64,000 nt of DNA from Candidatus Nitrososphaera gargensis Ga9.2 (GCF_000303155.1 NC_018719.1:310001-374000); one strand, 5' to 3'. Counted from the first letter of the stretch, positions 1 through 8,062 are shown. Notes: generated by a model from the sequence alone, not told the origin. Translations and numbers: made by a program.

Positions 1-22
1 TCTACTAAATTCAGAACCAACG

Positions 23-136
23 TCAGTTCAAGCTCGTGATGATCATGTATCCGTAGCCAGACAACAGAGCGCCTACAATCACCCATCCCACCATTGCATA
101 TCTTCTAGTATCAATTAGACACGCTACACACACCAT
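23..136 (-). CDS. 37-residue putative single-span membrane peptide
   Basis: A short frame starting at ATG 136 encodes a peptide with one hydrophobic span in its second half (around residues 15-33) after a short N-terminal part containing two Cys. Small single-span proteins are common in thaumarchaeal genomes, but nothing here identifies a family. The start has no clear ribosome binding site. It may be a real small membrane protein or a chance frame. Confidence 0.3.
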   Translation of the reverse strand: MVCVACLIDTRRYAMVGWVIVGALLSGYGYMIITSLN

Positions 137-203
137 TAGTTACTGCAACCATATTTTTAAGGTTGACAACTTTTCTCAGATGATACTATACTCACACTAG
201 ATC

Positions 204-458
204 TTAGTTCTTGCTCGATGCTCCAGTTCCCTCTTTTGTACCATTTCTGTTACTACCATCATTCATGAACAAGGCCAGCAAGGTGAAGGGAATAGATACT
301 ATCCCGCTTATCATTAATAAAATATGAACAGATGTCTCATCGTATGGAAAGCCGAACAACGGAAGGAACGGTATCGGAAACATCACGACTATCCAGATTC
401 CCACTACCACGGCAAGCATCTTCCACCTTTGCTTAAGCCTTGCTCTGATAGTCGCCAT
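204..458 (-). CDS. small two-span membrane protein, unknown function
   Basis: The 84-residue product has a basic N-terminus (MATIRARLKQRWK), a first hydrophobic helix at about residues 13-34, a second at about 43-64, and a polar Asn/Gly/Lys tail. The arrangement suggests two membrane spans with both termini on the same side. It stands alone, divergent from the winged-helix gene at 574; the 115 bp between them can hold both promoters. No family is recognised. Confidence 0.55.
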   Translation of the reverse strand: MATIRARLKQRWKMLAVVVGIWIVVMFPIPFLPLFGFPYDETSVHILLMISGIVSIPFTLLALFMNDGSNRNGTKEGTGASSKN

Positions 459-573
459 TCATCTATGCATAGGTTAGGGCTCTGACGTAAATTGGCCTTT
501 TGGTACGATTAACTAAAGTCTTGCCCGTTAACTAATTAACTGGCATTATGACGTCGATCCATGGTCTCTCGCT

Positions 574-1110
574 TTGCCTTTCGAGGACAGCACCAAGGAC
601 AGAGTGTACAGCTTTATTGCGAGCAATCCAGGCTCTTACTTCAGAGAAATTCTGCGGTCGTTGGAGATAGGCACAGGCAACCTCCAGTATGCAATCGAGC
701 TGCTTGAACGTGAGGGAAAAATAACTGCGATTCGGGTCGGTGCTTACAAGCACTTCTATCCATCTGATGTTGATGAGGAAAAGAAGAAGATCCTTGGCAT
801 TCTGTCACAGGAATCTCCAAGAGAAATACTGCTGTTTCTCTCAAGAAAACCCGGTGCTTGCCAGACAGAGGTTGCCAGAGAGATAAAATGCTCTTCGCCT
901 ACGGCGCGGTGGTATCTTGTCAGACTTGAGTCCCTTGGATTGATTTGGAGCAGAAAACAAGGAGTGGAGGTAAAGTATTATGCAAATACCTCTATTCCTG
1001 AGCTGGCAAATCTCCTGAAGGCATACCGTCCTAGTATCTGGAGCAAGTACGCTGACAGAATGGCCGACATGCTCAGAACTTTCGATGCTGAAGGAGATGA
1101 AAAGCGATAG
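574..1110 (+). CDS. tandem winged-helix transcriptional regulator
   Basis: The 178-residue protein contains two winged-helix units: residues about 5-65 (SNPGSYFREILRSLEIG, then a wing ending in HFYP) and about 75-150 (LSRKPGACQTEVAREIKC, SPTARWYLVRLESLGLI). This is the MarR/ArsR-like arrangement common in archaeal one-component regulators; no ligand domain is visible. The frame is open upstream of the TTG used here, so the true start is uncertain. The stop codon is followed directly by the ATG of the membrane protein at 1111, so the two genes are probably co-transcribed and act together. Confidence 0.75.
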   Translation: MPFEDSTKDRVYSFIASNPGSYFREILRSLEIGTGNLQYAIELLEREGKITAIRVGAYKHFYPSDVDEEKKKILGILSQESPREILLFLSRKPGACQTEVAREIKCSSPTARWYLVRLESLGLIWSRKQGVEVKYYANTSIPELANLLKAYRPSIWSKYADRMADMLRTFDAEGDEKR

Positions 1111-1416
1111 ATGCAAATTTTCAGCATTTTTGATATATTTGCGCAGAGTCACCATGGATTTTGGTGGGAGGTGTTCAGCCTAGGAAGCGCAGGACTTGCA
1201 GTAATATTGCTTGCTATAGCGATATTCGCATACAAGCGGCACAAGCTTGTACGGCTTGTACCTCTCTCAGCAGCATTTGGCCTGTTCATATTGAGGGTTG
1301 GCTTGCTTCATCTGGATAGCCTTTACCCGATGTTGGAATCAGAGCTGCAAGTTGCATCCGTCGCTACTGACTTTGGAATGCTATCGATGCTATTTCTAGC
1401 TGTAATTAGGAAGTAG
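1111..1416 (+). CDS. three-span membrane protein paired with winged-helix gene
   Basis: The 101-residue product has three hydrophobic segments (about 22-42, 50-68 and 82-98), with a short basic loop (YKRHK) between the first two. Its ATG follows the stop of the upstream winged-helix regulator without a gap. Regulator plus small membrane protein pairs of this type recur in archaea and may work as a membrane sensor module; that is inference. No catalytic motif is seen. Confidence 0.6.
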   Translation: MQIFSIFDIFAQSHHGFWWEVFSLGSAGLAVILLAIAIFAYKRHKLVRLVPLSAAFGLFILRVGLLHLDSLYPMLESELQVASVATDFGMLSMLFLAVIRK

Positions 1417-1480
1417 ACAAAAAGTATCTTGTACCAACAGATTTTATAGTATTACTGATATATGAATACAAAATATAGAC

Positions 1481-1588
1481 ATGGTTCAAGCATCCTTTTT
1501 CTTCATTGTTGGTGGGCTGATTCTTCTCGTATTGCTTTTCTTGTTTTACATTTTCCCATACCATCATCTGCTCAGCATTCTCAAGTGA
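1481..1588 (+). CDS. 35-residue single-span membrane peptide
   Basis: A frame of 35 codons from ATG 1481 is almost entirely one transmembrane helix (residues 5-26, starting FFFIVGGLILL) followed by a short PYHHLLSILK tail. A TATA-like stretch (acaaaatatagac) ends just before the ATG, leaving little room for a leader, which fits the leaderless transcripts usual in thaumarchaea. It is too short for family assignment; coding status is inferred from the sharp hydrophobic profile. Confidence 0.4.
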   Translation: MVQASFFFIVGGLILLVLLFLFYIFPYHHLLSILK

Positions 1589-1698
1589 AAGTGAAAGATC
1601 AGACTTGAAGGATCCTATTAGGGGATTCTGCTCGGTTTTCAAGTAACATATAGACAATCCTTTTTGCCTCTGCCTTAGCTCCTCCTTTGCACCGCTAA

Positions 1699-1911
1699 TC
1701 ATATTGTGATCTTTGCTGTATCATGTGGCTTGATTCTGTCCCAAAACGCTCCCAAAATTAGACCAAGCAAGCCCCAGAATATGCTCATCGTGAACCTGCT
1801 AGCGAGCCTAAAACCGATTACCAAGTCCATCGGTGCAGTTATTTCGTCTGGGTTTGATGGCATTGCCACAAATGCCGTAATCAAAAACATCACAGTTGGC
1901 AAATCCCCCAT
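1699..1911 (-). pseudogene. C-terminal remnant of a CbtA-like membrane transporter subunit
   Basis: The 70-residue frame contains MPSNPDEITAPMDLVIGFR, a pattern like the end of CbtA-type cobalt transporter subunits, followed by a final hydrophobic helix (SIFWGLLGLILGAFW). CbtA proteins are normally well over 200 residues, so the N-terminal part is missing. The frame is stopped only a few codons upstream (near 1925), where the plus-strand beta-propeller remnant begins, so a deletion or rearrangement breakpoint lies near 1912-1925. The CbtA assignment is by pattern only. Confidence 0.4.
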
Positions 1912-1920
1912 GACATAAAG

Positions 1921-2615
1921 ATATCAGACGACCAGCAGACTGTGTATACCACGGATATTGATTCAGGAACTGTTTCAATTATCAATGCCACAAACAACAT
2001 GCTTATCAGACAGATAGATACAGGTGAGAGGGCAGTTCATGGAATCGCTATTTTCAACGATATGCTTTACGTGGGGATGTCTATGGCGGAAAGGTGCTAG
2101 TCATAAAAGACAATGAAATAAAAGAGGAGATCCAAGTTGGCTCCGGTCCAGAATATACGGAGGTAAGCCCAGACGGAAGATACCTTTATGTTGCAAACCT
2201 ATGGAGTCCTATCCCAGTAGTTGATCTTCGGAATAAGACTGCGATAAAAGAGATTGACTCAGGCGAGACTCCGCATGGGCTTTCATTCACAGACGATGAG
2301 TTAAGGCTCTTCATAGTCAACATGGAAAGCGATATCCTGTCAGTGATTGATGTTACAAAGCACGAAATAATCAAGACAATTCCCGTAGGCGACAGGCCTG
2401 AATATGTTGCACTTACTCCAGACGAAAGGTTTGCGTTCGTCACCAATTTGGGCGCTGGCACAGTTTCCGTGGTTGATGCAGACAGTCTCGAAGTTGTAAA
2501 GGAGATACAAGGGGTAGGCGATGGTTCGCATGGCATAGCATTCAGTGCAGATGGCGACTTGGCTTACATAAGTAATATGTTTCAGACCATCCTGCCAAGT
2601 TTGTACTTGAAGTAA
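1921..2615 (+). pseudogene. YVTN-type beta-propeller protein remnant, frameshifted
   Basis: The translation shows repeated propeller blades of the YVTN family (GTVSIINATNNMLIRQIDTG; VVDLRNKTAIKEIDSGETPHG; SVIDVTKHEIIKTIPVGDRP; SVVDADSLEVVKEI), proteins usually exported and surface-associated in archaea. No signal peptide is present; the 5' end is cut at about 1921. The frame breaks near 2072, where a run of four G follows TACGT; one extra base would restore ...YVGDVYGGKVLV.... After SNMF near 2580 the blades end in a third frame change. At least four blades remain. Confidence 0.65.
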
Positions 2616-2965
2616 ACACTGGCTTCGTTGAAAAGAATGGCATAAGCATCGGTGACCGCCTGAGTCTAGACAGAGACAGTCATGGGCCAAATGACTTGGA
2701 CGAGAGGCCCTTGGACGGCTCTGCTGATGCTGTAGCCGTTGCAAGGAGCTTTTTGCTTGCTAAGCTGCCAGAGCTTGGAATCCACATAAACGACGAGCTA
2801 GATTTGCACACGGATATGGTAGTTGCCGAAACTGAAAGTGAATATCGTGTTGACTTTGGGCTAACGGATTCAGAAGGAAGATCGCACGAAGGATACGCTG
2901 AAGTTGCAAACGGCGAAGTCGTATTTGCAGTAATTGACGGCAGAACAATTCATTCAAGCTATTAA
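2585..2965 (+). pseudogene. C-terminal remnant of an unidentified protein
   Basis: In the frame that ends at 2965, coding-like sequence is continuous from about 2585, without a suitable start: it runs through KFVLEVNTGFVEKNGI and GDRLSLDRDSHGPNDLDE to a C-terminal region of predicted beta strands ending TIHSSY. It follows the beta-propeller remnant in a shifted frame, so it could be the tail of the same gene after an indel or part of a different one joined by deletion. No family is recognised. Confidence 0.4.
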
Positions 2966-3066
2966 CGACTGTTTTTCTAAACAACTTTCCCACGTTTCAT
3001 GGCATATCATTCTATTTTACAATCCTGTCTCCTATCGTTATATCAGAGAAAGTCCATCAGAGTAGT

Positions 3067-3207
3067 ATGGCAACGGATCCTGTGTGCGGCATGGAAGTTG
3101 ACGAGAAAAAAGCTCCAAAGGAAACCTACCAGGGCAAGGATTATTACTTTTGCTGTCCGAGCTGCCAGTGGGCTTTTCAAACCAACCCATTCCAGTTCGC
3201 AAAATAG
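3067..3207 (+). CDS. YHS-domain metal-binding mini-protein
   Basis: The 46-residue product begins MATDPVCGMEVDEKKAP and continues to YFCCPSCQWAFQTNPFQF, the full YHS pattern (DPVCGM, then F-C near the end) known from heavy-metal-handling proteins and ATPase accessory domains. Four Cys are present, suited to metal or redox chemistry. It lies about 70 bp upstream of a CcdA-like membrane protein and 1.5 kb upstream of a thioredoxin, suggesting a link to thiol or metal transfer. The frame is intact and the family match is clear despite the length. Confidence 0.85.
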   Translation: MATDPVCGMEVDEKKAPKETYQGKDYYFCCPSCQWAFQTNPFQFAK

Positions 3208-3275
3208 CTGTTTGTAATGCGTTCCGACAGGCAAGAATGTTCGCAATTTGAAACTTATTTAATTCATATTGAGGA

Positions 3276-4325
3276 GTGGTGAGGCGATCCATGCAGCAAA
3301 AGAACCTGACGCCAGAGCAAGCAAAGGTCAGGACTGCGATAATCATTGTATTGTTTGTCCTGTTCTCTGCAATAGTCCTCTCACTGTTTAGCATTTTTTT
3401 AGGTGGCTTTTCGCCAAGCCTTGCCCTTTCTTATGCAGCTGGCATATCGATGATATTTTTGCCATGCACCTTGCCTTTGGTATTCATAATCGTTCCATTA
3501 GCAATGGGCAAAGAACCGAAGAAAGGGATGGCAATGGCCGGGCTCTTTGGCCTAGGACTGACTATCACCATCGGCATTTATGGAATTGCAATTGGCGCAG
3601 CGGGCCAGTACATTGGAATGAACAATGTGATAAGAATAGCCTTCCTTGTAGCCGGCGCAGCAGCGCTGGTCTTTGCATGGAGCGAGCTGCGAGTCATAAA
3701 ATTCAGCATGCCGGATATTGGAGTTAGAATTCCAGAGGGAATCCAAAAGAGGGGCGACTATATCAAATCGTTCTTTATGGGCCTACTTCTTGGTAATGCA
3801 GGCGTAGGCTGCCCAAATCCTGCGTTCTATGTGCTGATAGCATACATAGCAAGCCTTGGTAGCCTGTCCGCAGGAGCAGCACTTGGTCTCATACACGGGC
3901 TTGGGCGAGCCACTCCTCTCATTTTCATTGCTCTGCTAGCCATTCTGGGAGTTAATCCAACACAGGCTATCGTAAAGAGAAAAGTGAGTATCAACAGATG
4001 GATGGGCTGGGGCTTGCTGCTTGTCGGAGGAATCATCTTCAACTATGGAGTATTTGGAATGGCTTGGTGGGAGTCATCTATCATTCACTTTGGGTGGAAT
4101 GAATTGGTAAGAGCAATACTTGGAGAAAATGTTGCCGAGCAGGAATCTTTGGAAGAACTGGTAGCAGAAGCAGCGCCGCCTACTGACAACCCGTGGCTAC
4201 TCTATGGCCCTTGGGTCCTTCTAGGAGCAATAGTTGCTGCAACTCAATTTGTAGTCTACAAGAGAAGGACATGGGGCGAGAGCATGGAAACCCACAAAGA
4301 CCAACAAAAGGAGGCAAGGCAGTGA
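3276..4325 (+). CDS. CcdA/DsbD-like thiol-disulfide membrane transporter
   Basis: The 349-residue protein is rich in transmembrane helices. It carries the two Cys-Pro motifs of the CcdA/DsbD family: FLPCTLPLVF in the first half and GCPNPAFYVL in the second, which move electrons from cytoplasmic thioredoxin across the membrane. The first helix lies near residues 20-45 and the last near 315-332, followed by a charged tail. GTG 3276 is the longest start; ATG 3291, preceded by GTGAGG, is an equally good choice. The YHS protein upstream and the thioredoxin downstream support a reducing-equivalent export role. Confidence 0.85.
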   Translation: MVRRSMQQKNLTPEQAKVRTAIIIVLFVLFSAIVLSLFSIFLGGFSPSLALSYAAGISMIFLPCTLPLVFIIVPLAMGKEPKKGMAMAGLFGLGLTITIGIYGIAIGAAGQYIGMNNVIRIAFLVAGAAALVFAWSELRVIKFSMPDIGVRIPEGIQKRGDYIKSFFMGLLLGNAGVGCPNPAFYVLIAYIASLGSLSAGAALGLIHGLGRATPLIFIALLAILGVNPTQAIVKRKVSINRWMGWGLLLVGGIIFNYGVFGMAWWESSIIHFGWNELVRAILGENVAEQESLEELVAEAAPPTDNPWLLYGPWVLLGAIVAATQFVVYKRRTWGESMETHKDQQKEARQ

Positions 4326-4326
4326 T

Positions 4327-4704
4327 ATGATGCGGACGGGCGAACAGGATAGGAAAAGAAGCAAGAATGCCAGTGATGTAACTTTTCCTGCTGCTGTATT
4401 TGCGATTCTGATTGCTGCTTTAGTCCTACTACTACCAGCCATTTCGGTTTACGCCCAAACAGTTAGCAATGAGGAGCATGCAGACGGAGAGCAAACAATG
4501 ACAGCAACAGAGCAGCAGCACGAAGAGGCTGGAGGCGAACATGAAAAGGCAGATTGGGTTGGTCCCGTCATAGCCGGAGCCATGATAGCTACGTCAACCA
4601 TAACTTATGAGACGTTAAAGAGGAGAGCGATAAGAGAGGAAGAGAAGAAAAAGGGTAGCACTGCTGGAAAGGAGAAAGACAAAAGCCAACACGGGGCAGC
4701 ATGA
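4327..4704 (+). CDS. two-span membrane protein in the CcdA locus
   Basis: The 125-residue protein starts one base after the CcdA-like stop. It has a helix at about residues 19-37 ending SVYAQT, which could also be a signal peptide, then a Glu/Gln/His-rich acidic linker, then a short hydrophobic segment (VGPVIAGAMIATSTITY) and a highly charged tail. It is probably translated with the upstream gene. No catalytic motif or family is recognised; the His/Glu-rich linker (EHADGEQ, QQQHEEAGGEHEK) could bind metal, which is inference. Confidence 0.6.
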   Translation: MMRTGEQDRKRSKNASDVTFPAAVFAILIAALVLLLPAISVYAQTVSNEEHADGEQTMTATEQQHEEAGGEHEKADWVGPVIAGAMIATSTITYETLKRRAIREEEKKKGSTAGKEKDKSQHGAA

Positions 4705-4753
4705 TTGCAGCTGTGGCGTATTTTAATACGATAGAATACAAGTAAAGTCGCAG

Positions 4754-5107
4754 GTGTATAGAAAAATGGCAAAGCCAACTACAGCTTCAAATGTGCAAGA
4801 TACAAACCCACAAAATTTTGACGGCATAATAAATTCCAACACAGTCACGGTGGCAGACTTTTGGGCAGAGTGGTGTGGGCCATGCAAGCAGACTGAACCA
4901 ATGTTCAGAAGAGTTGCGGACAAGTATTCTGAAAAGGCTGCCTTTGTAAGAGTTAATGCAGATGAAAATCAGGAATTGGTGCAGAAACATGGCGTGATGT
5001 CTCTTCCGGCATTCCTTGTTTTCAAAAACGGCCAAGTAAAAGAATCGGCGTTCGGTGGAATCGGACAGGGCAAGCTAGAAGGCATGATTCAGAAACAATT
5101 GTTATAG
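4754..5107 (+). CDS. trxA: thioredoxin
   Basis: The 117-residue protein has the complete thioredoxin fold signature: VADFWAEWCGPCKQ with active-site Cys at about residues 41 and 44, the cis-proline segment SLPAF, and VFKNGQ. There is no signal peptide, so it acts in the cytoplasm. GTG 4754 gives MYRKMAK; ATG 4766 is a likely alternative start. It follows the CcdA-like gene and is the natural electron donor for it. Confidence 0.93.
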   Translation: MYRKMAKPTTASNVQDTNPQNFDGIINSNTVTVADFWAEWCGPCKQTEPMFRRVADKYSEKAAFVRVNADENQELVQKHGVMSLPAFLVFKNGQVKESAFGGIGQGKLEGMIQKQLL

Positions 5108-5212
5108 CCATCCGGATACTATTGCAGAAATCATGAGCCTCCAGTCTAATCTGTATAAAATGTTTGGATAAAAGTTCAATACAAAGAAAGGTCCTCTACT
5201 GTGGCGTAATAG

Positions 5213-5392
5213 ATGCAACTAAGAGCAATGCATATAGTAGCATTAGTGCCTTTTGTAATTGGTGCATTGATAATCGGGTCGGAGATGCAGTACATCATTG
5301 ACTATTACGTCAGGTCTTCTTCATGCTACTTTCCAAACTGTCCTGATGTGGTTCCGGGTTATGAAGGCACCTGTTTGGGTCAATTCCAATAG
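5213..5392 (+). CDS. 59-residue membrane peptide, possibly frameshifted
   Basis: The frame from ATG 5213 has one hydrophobic helix (residues 6-23, HIVALVPFVIGALIIG) then a Cys-containing outer segment (SSCYFPNCPDVVPGYEGTC). It stops at 5392, but a second hydrophobic run (SIPIAIGATILMVDR) followed by a basic end continues in another frame to about 5463. A single indel near 5380 would give an 80-residue two-span protein, a common architecture for small thaumarchaeal membrane proteins. Confidence 0.5.
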   Translation: MQLRAMHIVALVPFVIGALIIGSEMQYIIDYYVRSSSCYFPNCPDVVPGYEGTCLGQFQ

Positions 5393-5941
5393 CTATTGGA
5401 GCTACAATTTTAATGGTTGATCGGATCAAGCAACAACGCAACCATCAACAGACAGTTTCACAGTAATGAATAGTCAAAATGCAAAAATGGTAGCAGAAGC
5501 AAAGACTTCATTGAATATGGTGTGTGTTGCAAAACAACAACTTTCAATGTAACCGAAGGCTCAAAAGAGCTGAAACTATGGAACCTCGGTCACATATGTC
5601 TCAGGAACAAGACAGACTAGCCAAGACGCTAATAGTTAGGTAGTAGCTCTCGCATATACGCCCCGTATAGTGCAAAATTAAGGCCAATGAGATAGCCATG
5701 GATTATTACTCGAGATCCGCTGGGCTGCACCTGGGCTACTACCTTCTAGGCGTGGAGAAACGACTGTCATTGGAGGTTCCATAAAGCCGGCGGGGAGCTT
5801 CATGAGAACTACCTACCTCAAATAGGAGGTTTTTATGCCTCCTAACCGGCGACCACTTTTGCAAAACAAGCTTTACTGAGAATAGAAACTAGCTGCACAA
5901 TACTTTTTGCTTGCCGGACCCAAAGATACAGCTGAACAGGC
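5393..5941. other. gene-poor stretch with protein remnant and structured segment
   Basis: No intact gene is seen. Around 5500-5620 short frames resemble a degraded Cys-containing protein (VCCKTTTFNVTEGSKELKLW). From about 5640 to 5860 the sequence is less AT-rich and full of short repeats and inverted repeats: TAGGAGG at 5823-5829 pairs with CCTCCTA at 5838-5844, enclosed by GCCGG at 5786-5790 and CCGGC at 5846-5850. This may be a non-coding RNA or the end of a lost insertion sequence. Confidence 0.4.
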
Positions 5942-6220
5942 ATGACAGGTATATTGTCAAATTTTGAGCTTGACTATTTGAGGGGCAAGGTGCAGCTGGA
6001 CGAAAAAGCTGCATACAACATGAGATACTTCCTTAAAAGGAAGCTTAAGGACCTAGCCTACCTAGAATTGCCATTGCTAATCGACTATGAGCGAAGGTCA
6101 AGTACTTCGGTAATGAAGAAAAACGAAAGCGTTATAATCTTGCGGGAGTCAGTATTTTGCCATGAGCGAAAAGAGAACAATGCCTGTATGCTTTACGCCA
6201 GAACAGCTCAAGATGGTTGA
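5942..6220 (+). CDS. short protein with integrase-N-like motif
   Basis: The 92-residue frame begins MTGILSNFELDYLRGKVQL and contains MRYFLKRKLKDL and LELPLL. The same spaced pattern occurs in the N-terminal fragment of the integrase at 35.8-36.2 kb (EIDWLLGKKQ, YRIKSDIKKKL, LELPLL) and in a decayed gene at 60.4-60.7 kb. The first 55 residues look genuine; the remainder, overlapping the downstream gene, is less certain. It may be a stand-alone copy of this domain or an integrase relic. Confidence 0.5.
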   Translation: MTGILSNFELDYLRGKVQLDEKAAYNMRYFLKRKLKDLAYLELPLLIDYERRSSTSVMKKNESVIILRESVFCHERKENNACMLYARTAQDG

Positions 6221-6284
6221 AGAGTATGCAAAGAAAAGGGGCATGCTCAACGCAAGCCAGGCGATAGAAGAACTGGCAAAATAA
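6162..6284 (+). CDS. 40-residue ribbon-helix-helix protein
   Basis: ATG 6162 opens a 40-codon frame: MSEKRTMPVCFTPEQLKMV, then EEYAKKRGMLNASQAIEELAK. A short beta-strand (RTMPVCF) followed by two helices separated by RGMLNAS fits the ribbon-helix-helix DNA-binding fold, which dimerises through the strand. A TATA-like sequence (gttataatc) lies about 30 bp upstream of the ATG. The gene overlaps the 3' end of the preceding frame and may autoregulate; its target is unknown. Confidence 0.7.
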   Translation: MSEKRTMPVCFTPEQLKMVEEYAKKRGMLNASQAIEELAK

Positions 6285-6290
6285 AATTTT

Positions 6291-6635
6291 TTACAGCGCG
6301 CCTTCGCCGCGCTGCCTTGACCCAATATCTATTGCTTCGTCCACGTCTGAGACGAATATCTTGCCTTCGCCAGCGAGCCCTGTGCTCGTACTCTGTAGGA
6401 TCTTGTCGATCACCTTGTCAGCCATCGAGTCCTTTGTAACGACCACTATTGTCGAGTTTACGTTAAACTCTGGTCTGTACATCCCAGTGCCTCTCCCAGA
6501 GTGGACCTCTTGCCGTGGTATCTGGCCGCGTCCCTTCGAGTCGTAATATGTAAAGCCCCCCAAGTCTAGTTCCTTCAGCGCTGCAAAAGCTCTGTCTAAC
6601 CTTGCAGCAGGAACAACCGCTTCGATTTTCTTCAT
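6291..6635 (-). CDS. P-II family nitrogen regulator (GlnK-like)
   Basis: The 114-residue protein has the P-II trimer fold: MKKIEAVVPAARLDRAFAAL, the flexible T-loop region (about residues 36-56, with SKGRGQ...VHSGRGTG), and the nucleotide-binding C-terminal segment (GLAGEGKIFVSDVDEAIDIG). P-II proteins sense ATP/ADP and 2-oxoglutarate and control ammonium transport and assimilation. The T-loop departs from the bacterial form and lacks a clear uridylylation tyrosine context. It stands between the ribbon-helix-helix gene and nirK; no amt gene is adjacent. Confidence 0.9.
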   Translation of the reverse strand: MKKIEAVVPAARLDRAFAALKELDLGGFTYYDSKGRGQIPRQEVHSGRGTGMYRPEFNVNSTIVVVTKDSMADKVIDKILQSTSTGLAGEGKIFVSDVDEAIDIGSRQRGEGAL

Positions 6636-6769
6636 AATGTGAACCCAGTCAGCTAGGTAGCGCTTTTATTAAAGCATTTTGTATTGCACAAAATATACAG
6701 AATCCCCGACCAATAATACAAAATTTCTAACTAAACAAAAAGAAAATGGTAAAGCCAGCTCGTGCTGAC

Positions 6770-8062
6770 TTAGCCTGTACTGTTCGTATTGGTGTCGTTG
6801 CCTGCTGCTGACGAAGTCTCGTTTCCTGCAGTGTCTGTTTCATTTCCTGTACCGGTCTGGTTTCCAGTGTCAGTCGCATTAGTGGTTTCTGTGGTTGCTT
6901 CTCCTGTCGGTGGTTCAAATTCCTCGGCTTGTTCTGCTGCCGGCCTTGTTTCCTCAAACGTTGTTGGACTCGTAACTCTGTCACTTCCCCTTGGTGGCAC
7001 CATCGTACCTGGCGGATGGTCGTCGTCAGTTGCATCTGGTGTCGCCAAGACAGCAAACGCGGCTCCTTTGACCACGTCATTCATCGCATGGTCAACGCCT
7101 ACATAGACACCTTCCTGCGGGAATGTCGCTTCAATTACTGAGCCGGATCCCGGAGGTATCCACCACGTCTCGTCATTCTTCAGCTGTGTCCCATACCTGT
7201 TCTTTATCGAGCCGTCGCGGACATCAATCATGCCAGATATGAAGTGGAACGCTATGCCATCGTTTGGTCCTGCGTTGACTATGTACCATCTTGTTAGCTC
7301 GCCCGGTTTGACTTGGAATATTGTTGCATTGGGGTTGATGTCTATTTTCGCAATTGCTCCTAGTGCCGGGACGTATCTATGCGCCATGCCATTTGTCATT
7401 ACTATATCCGGATTGCCTGTGAGGAACTGGGCTACGTCGAAAGAGCCTGTGCCGTTTGCCTGTGTGAATACGCCCTCGACATTGTTGCTGTAGATTTCAC
7501 CAAAGACTACGTAGAACTCTTTTGCCGGCTGTTCGTTTGGCGGGTGCACTACTATGCCACCGTACATGCCGTTTGCAATGTGCTCCCATACACCATTCAA
7601 GCCATCAGCACCACAGTGGTAAAAGAATACGCCTGCAAATGGTGGTTTCCACGTCCATGTTACTGATTCGCCGCTTCTGACCGTAGAGCCAGTGGCACTG
7701 GCATTAGCGCCAACTGCGTCATTTGGACCATGGCCTGCATGGAAGTCGATGCTGTGTATCACTTCGCCTTCATTTATCAGAGTGAATTCAATTGTATCTC
7801 CTTGGTCTACAGATATTACTGGTCCCGGTATTGTTCCGTTAAAAACCATTGCCCTATACATTACGCCACCCGGATGTAGCGCGTTGTCCGGAGCTACCTG
7901 CACGTCTACTTCGTCTGCAATAAGGGTGACTTTTTTTGTCGTGCCGGTGGACTGCGCCTCTACGTCGAAGTTGAGCCCTGTAATGGGGCTAAGTACGGCG
8001 AATCCAGCCAGCAAGACACCTGCCACGATTCCTGCTATAACGGGTTTGTTCATTGCAGGCAT
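6770..8062 (-). CDS. nirK: copper nitrite reductase-like multicopper oxidase
   Basis: The 430-residue exported protein has an N-terminal hydrophobic segment (7-28) and two cupredoxin domains. Likely type 1 copper ligands are His103, Cys150 (FFYHCGADG), His161 and Met166; His108, His149 and a C-terminal His (His273 or His325) fit the type 2 site. This is the thaumarchaeal NirK class, abundant in ammonia oxidisers. After about residue 345 there is a long Thr/Glu/Asn/Gly-rich tail with many N-glycosylation sequons (NAT, NQT, NET, NDT), likely a cell-wall-spanning extension. An AT-rich promoter region lies upstream. Confidence 0.88.
   Translation of the reverse strand: MPAMNKPVIAGIVAGVLLAGFAVLSPITGLNFDVEAQSTGTTKKVTLIADEVDVQVAPDNALHPGGVMYRAMVFNGTIPGPVISVDQGDTIEFTLINEGEVIHSIDFHAGHGPNDAVGANASATGSTVRSGESVTWTWKPPFAGVFFYHCGADGLNGVWEHIANGMYGGIVVHPPNEQPAKEFYVVFGEIYSNNVEGVFTQANGTGSFDVAQFLTGNPDIVMTNGMAHRYVPALGAIAKIDINPNATIFQVKPGELTRWYIVNAGPNDGIAFHFISGMIDVRDGSIKNRYGTQLKNDETWWIPPGSGSVIEATFPQEGVYVGVDHAMNDVVKGAAFAVLATPDATDDDHPPGTMVPPRGSDRVTSPTTFEETRPAAEQAEEFEPPTGEATTETTNATDTGNQTGTGNETDTAGNETSSAAGNDTNTNSTG

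Noticed and set aside
1406-1702. 98-residue minus-strand frame opposite the 35-residue membrane peptide
   Set aside because: It shows no domain or hydrophobic pattern, and the plus-strand frame at 1481 has a much clearer protein character.
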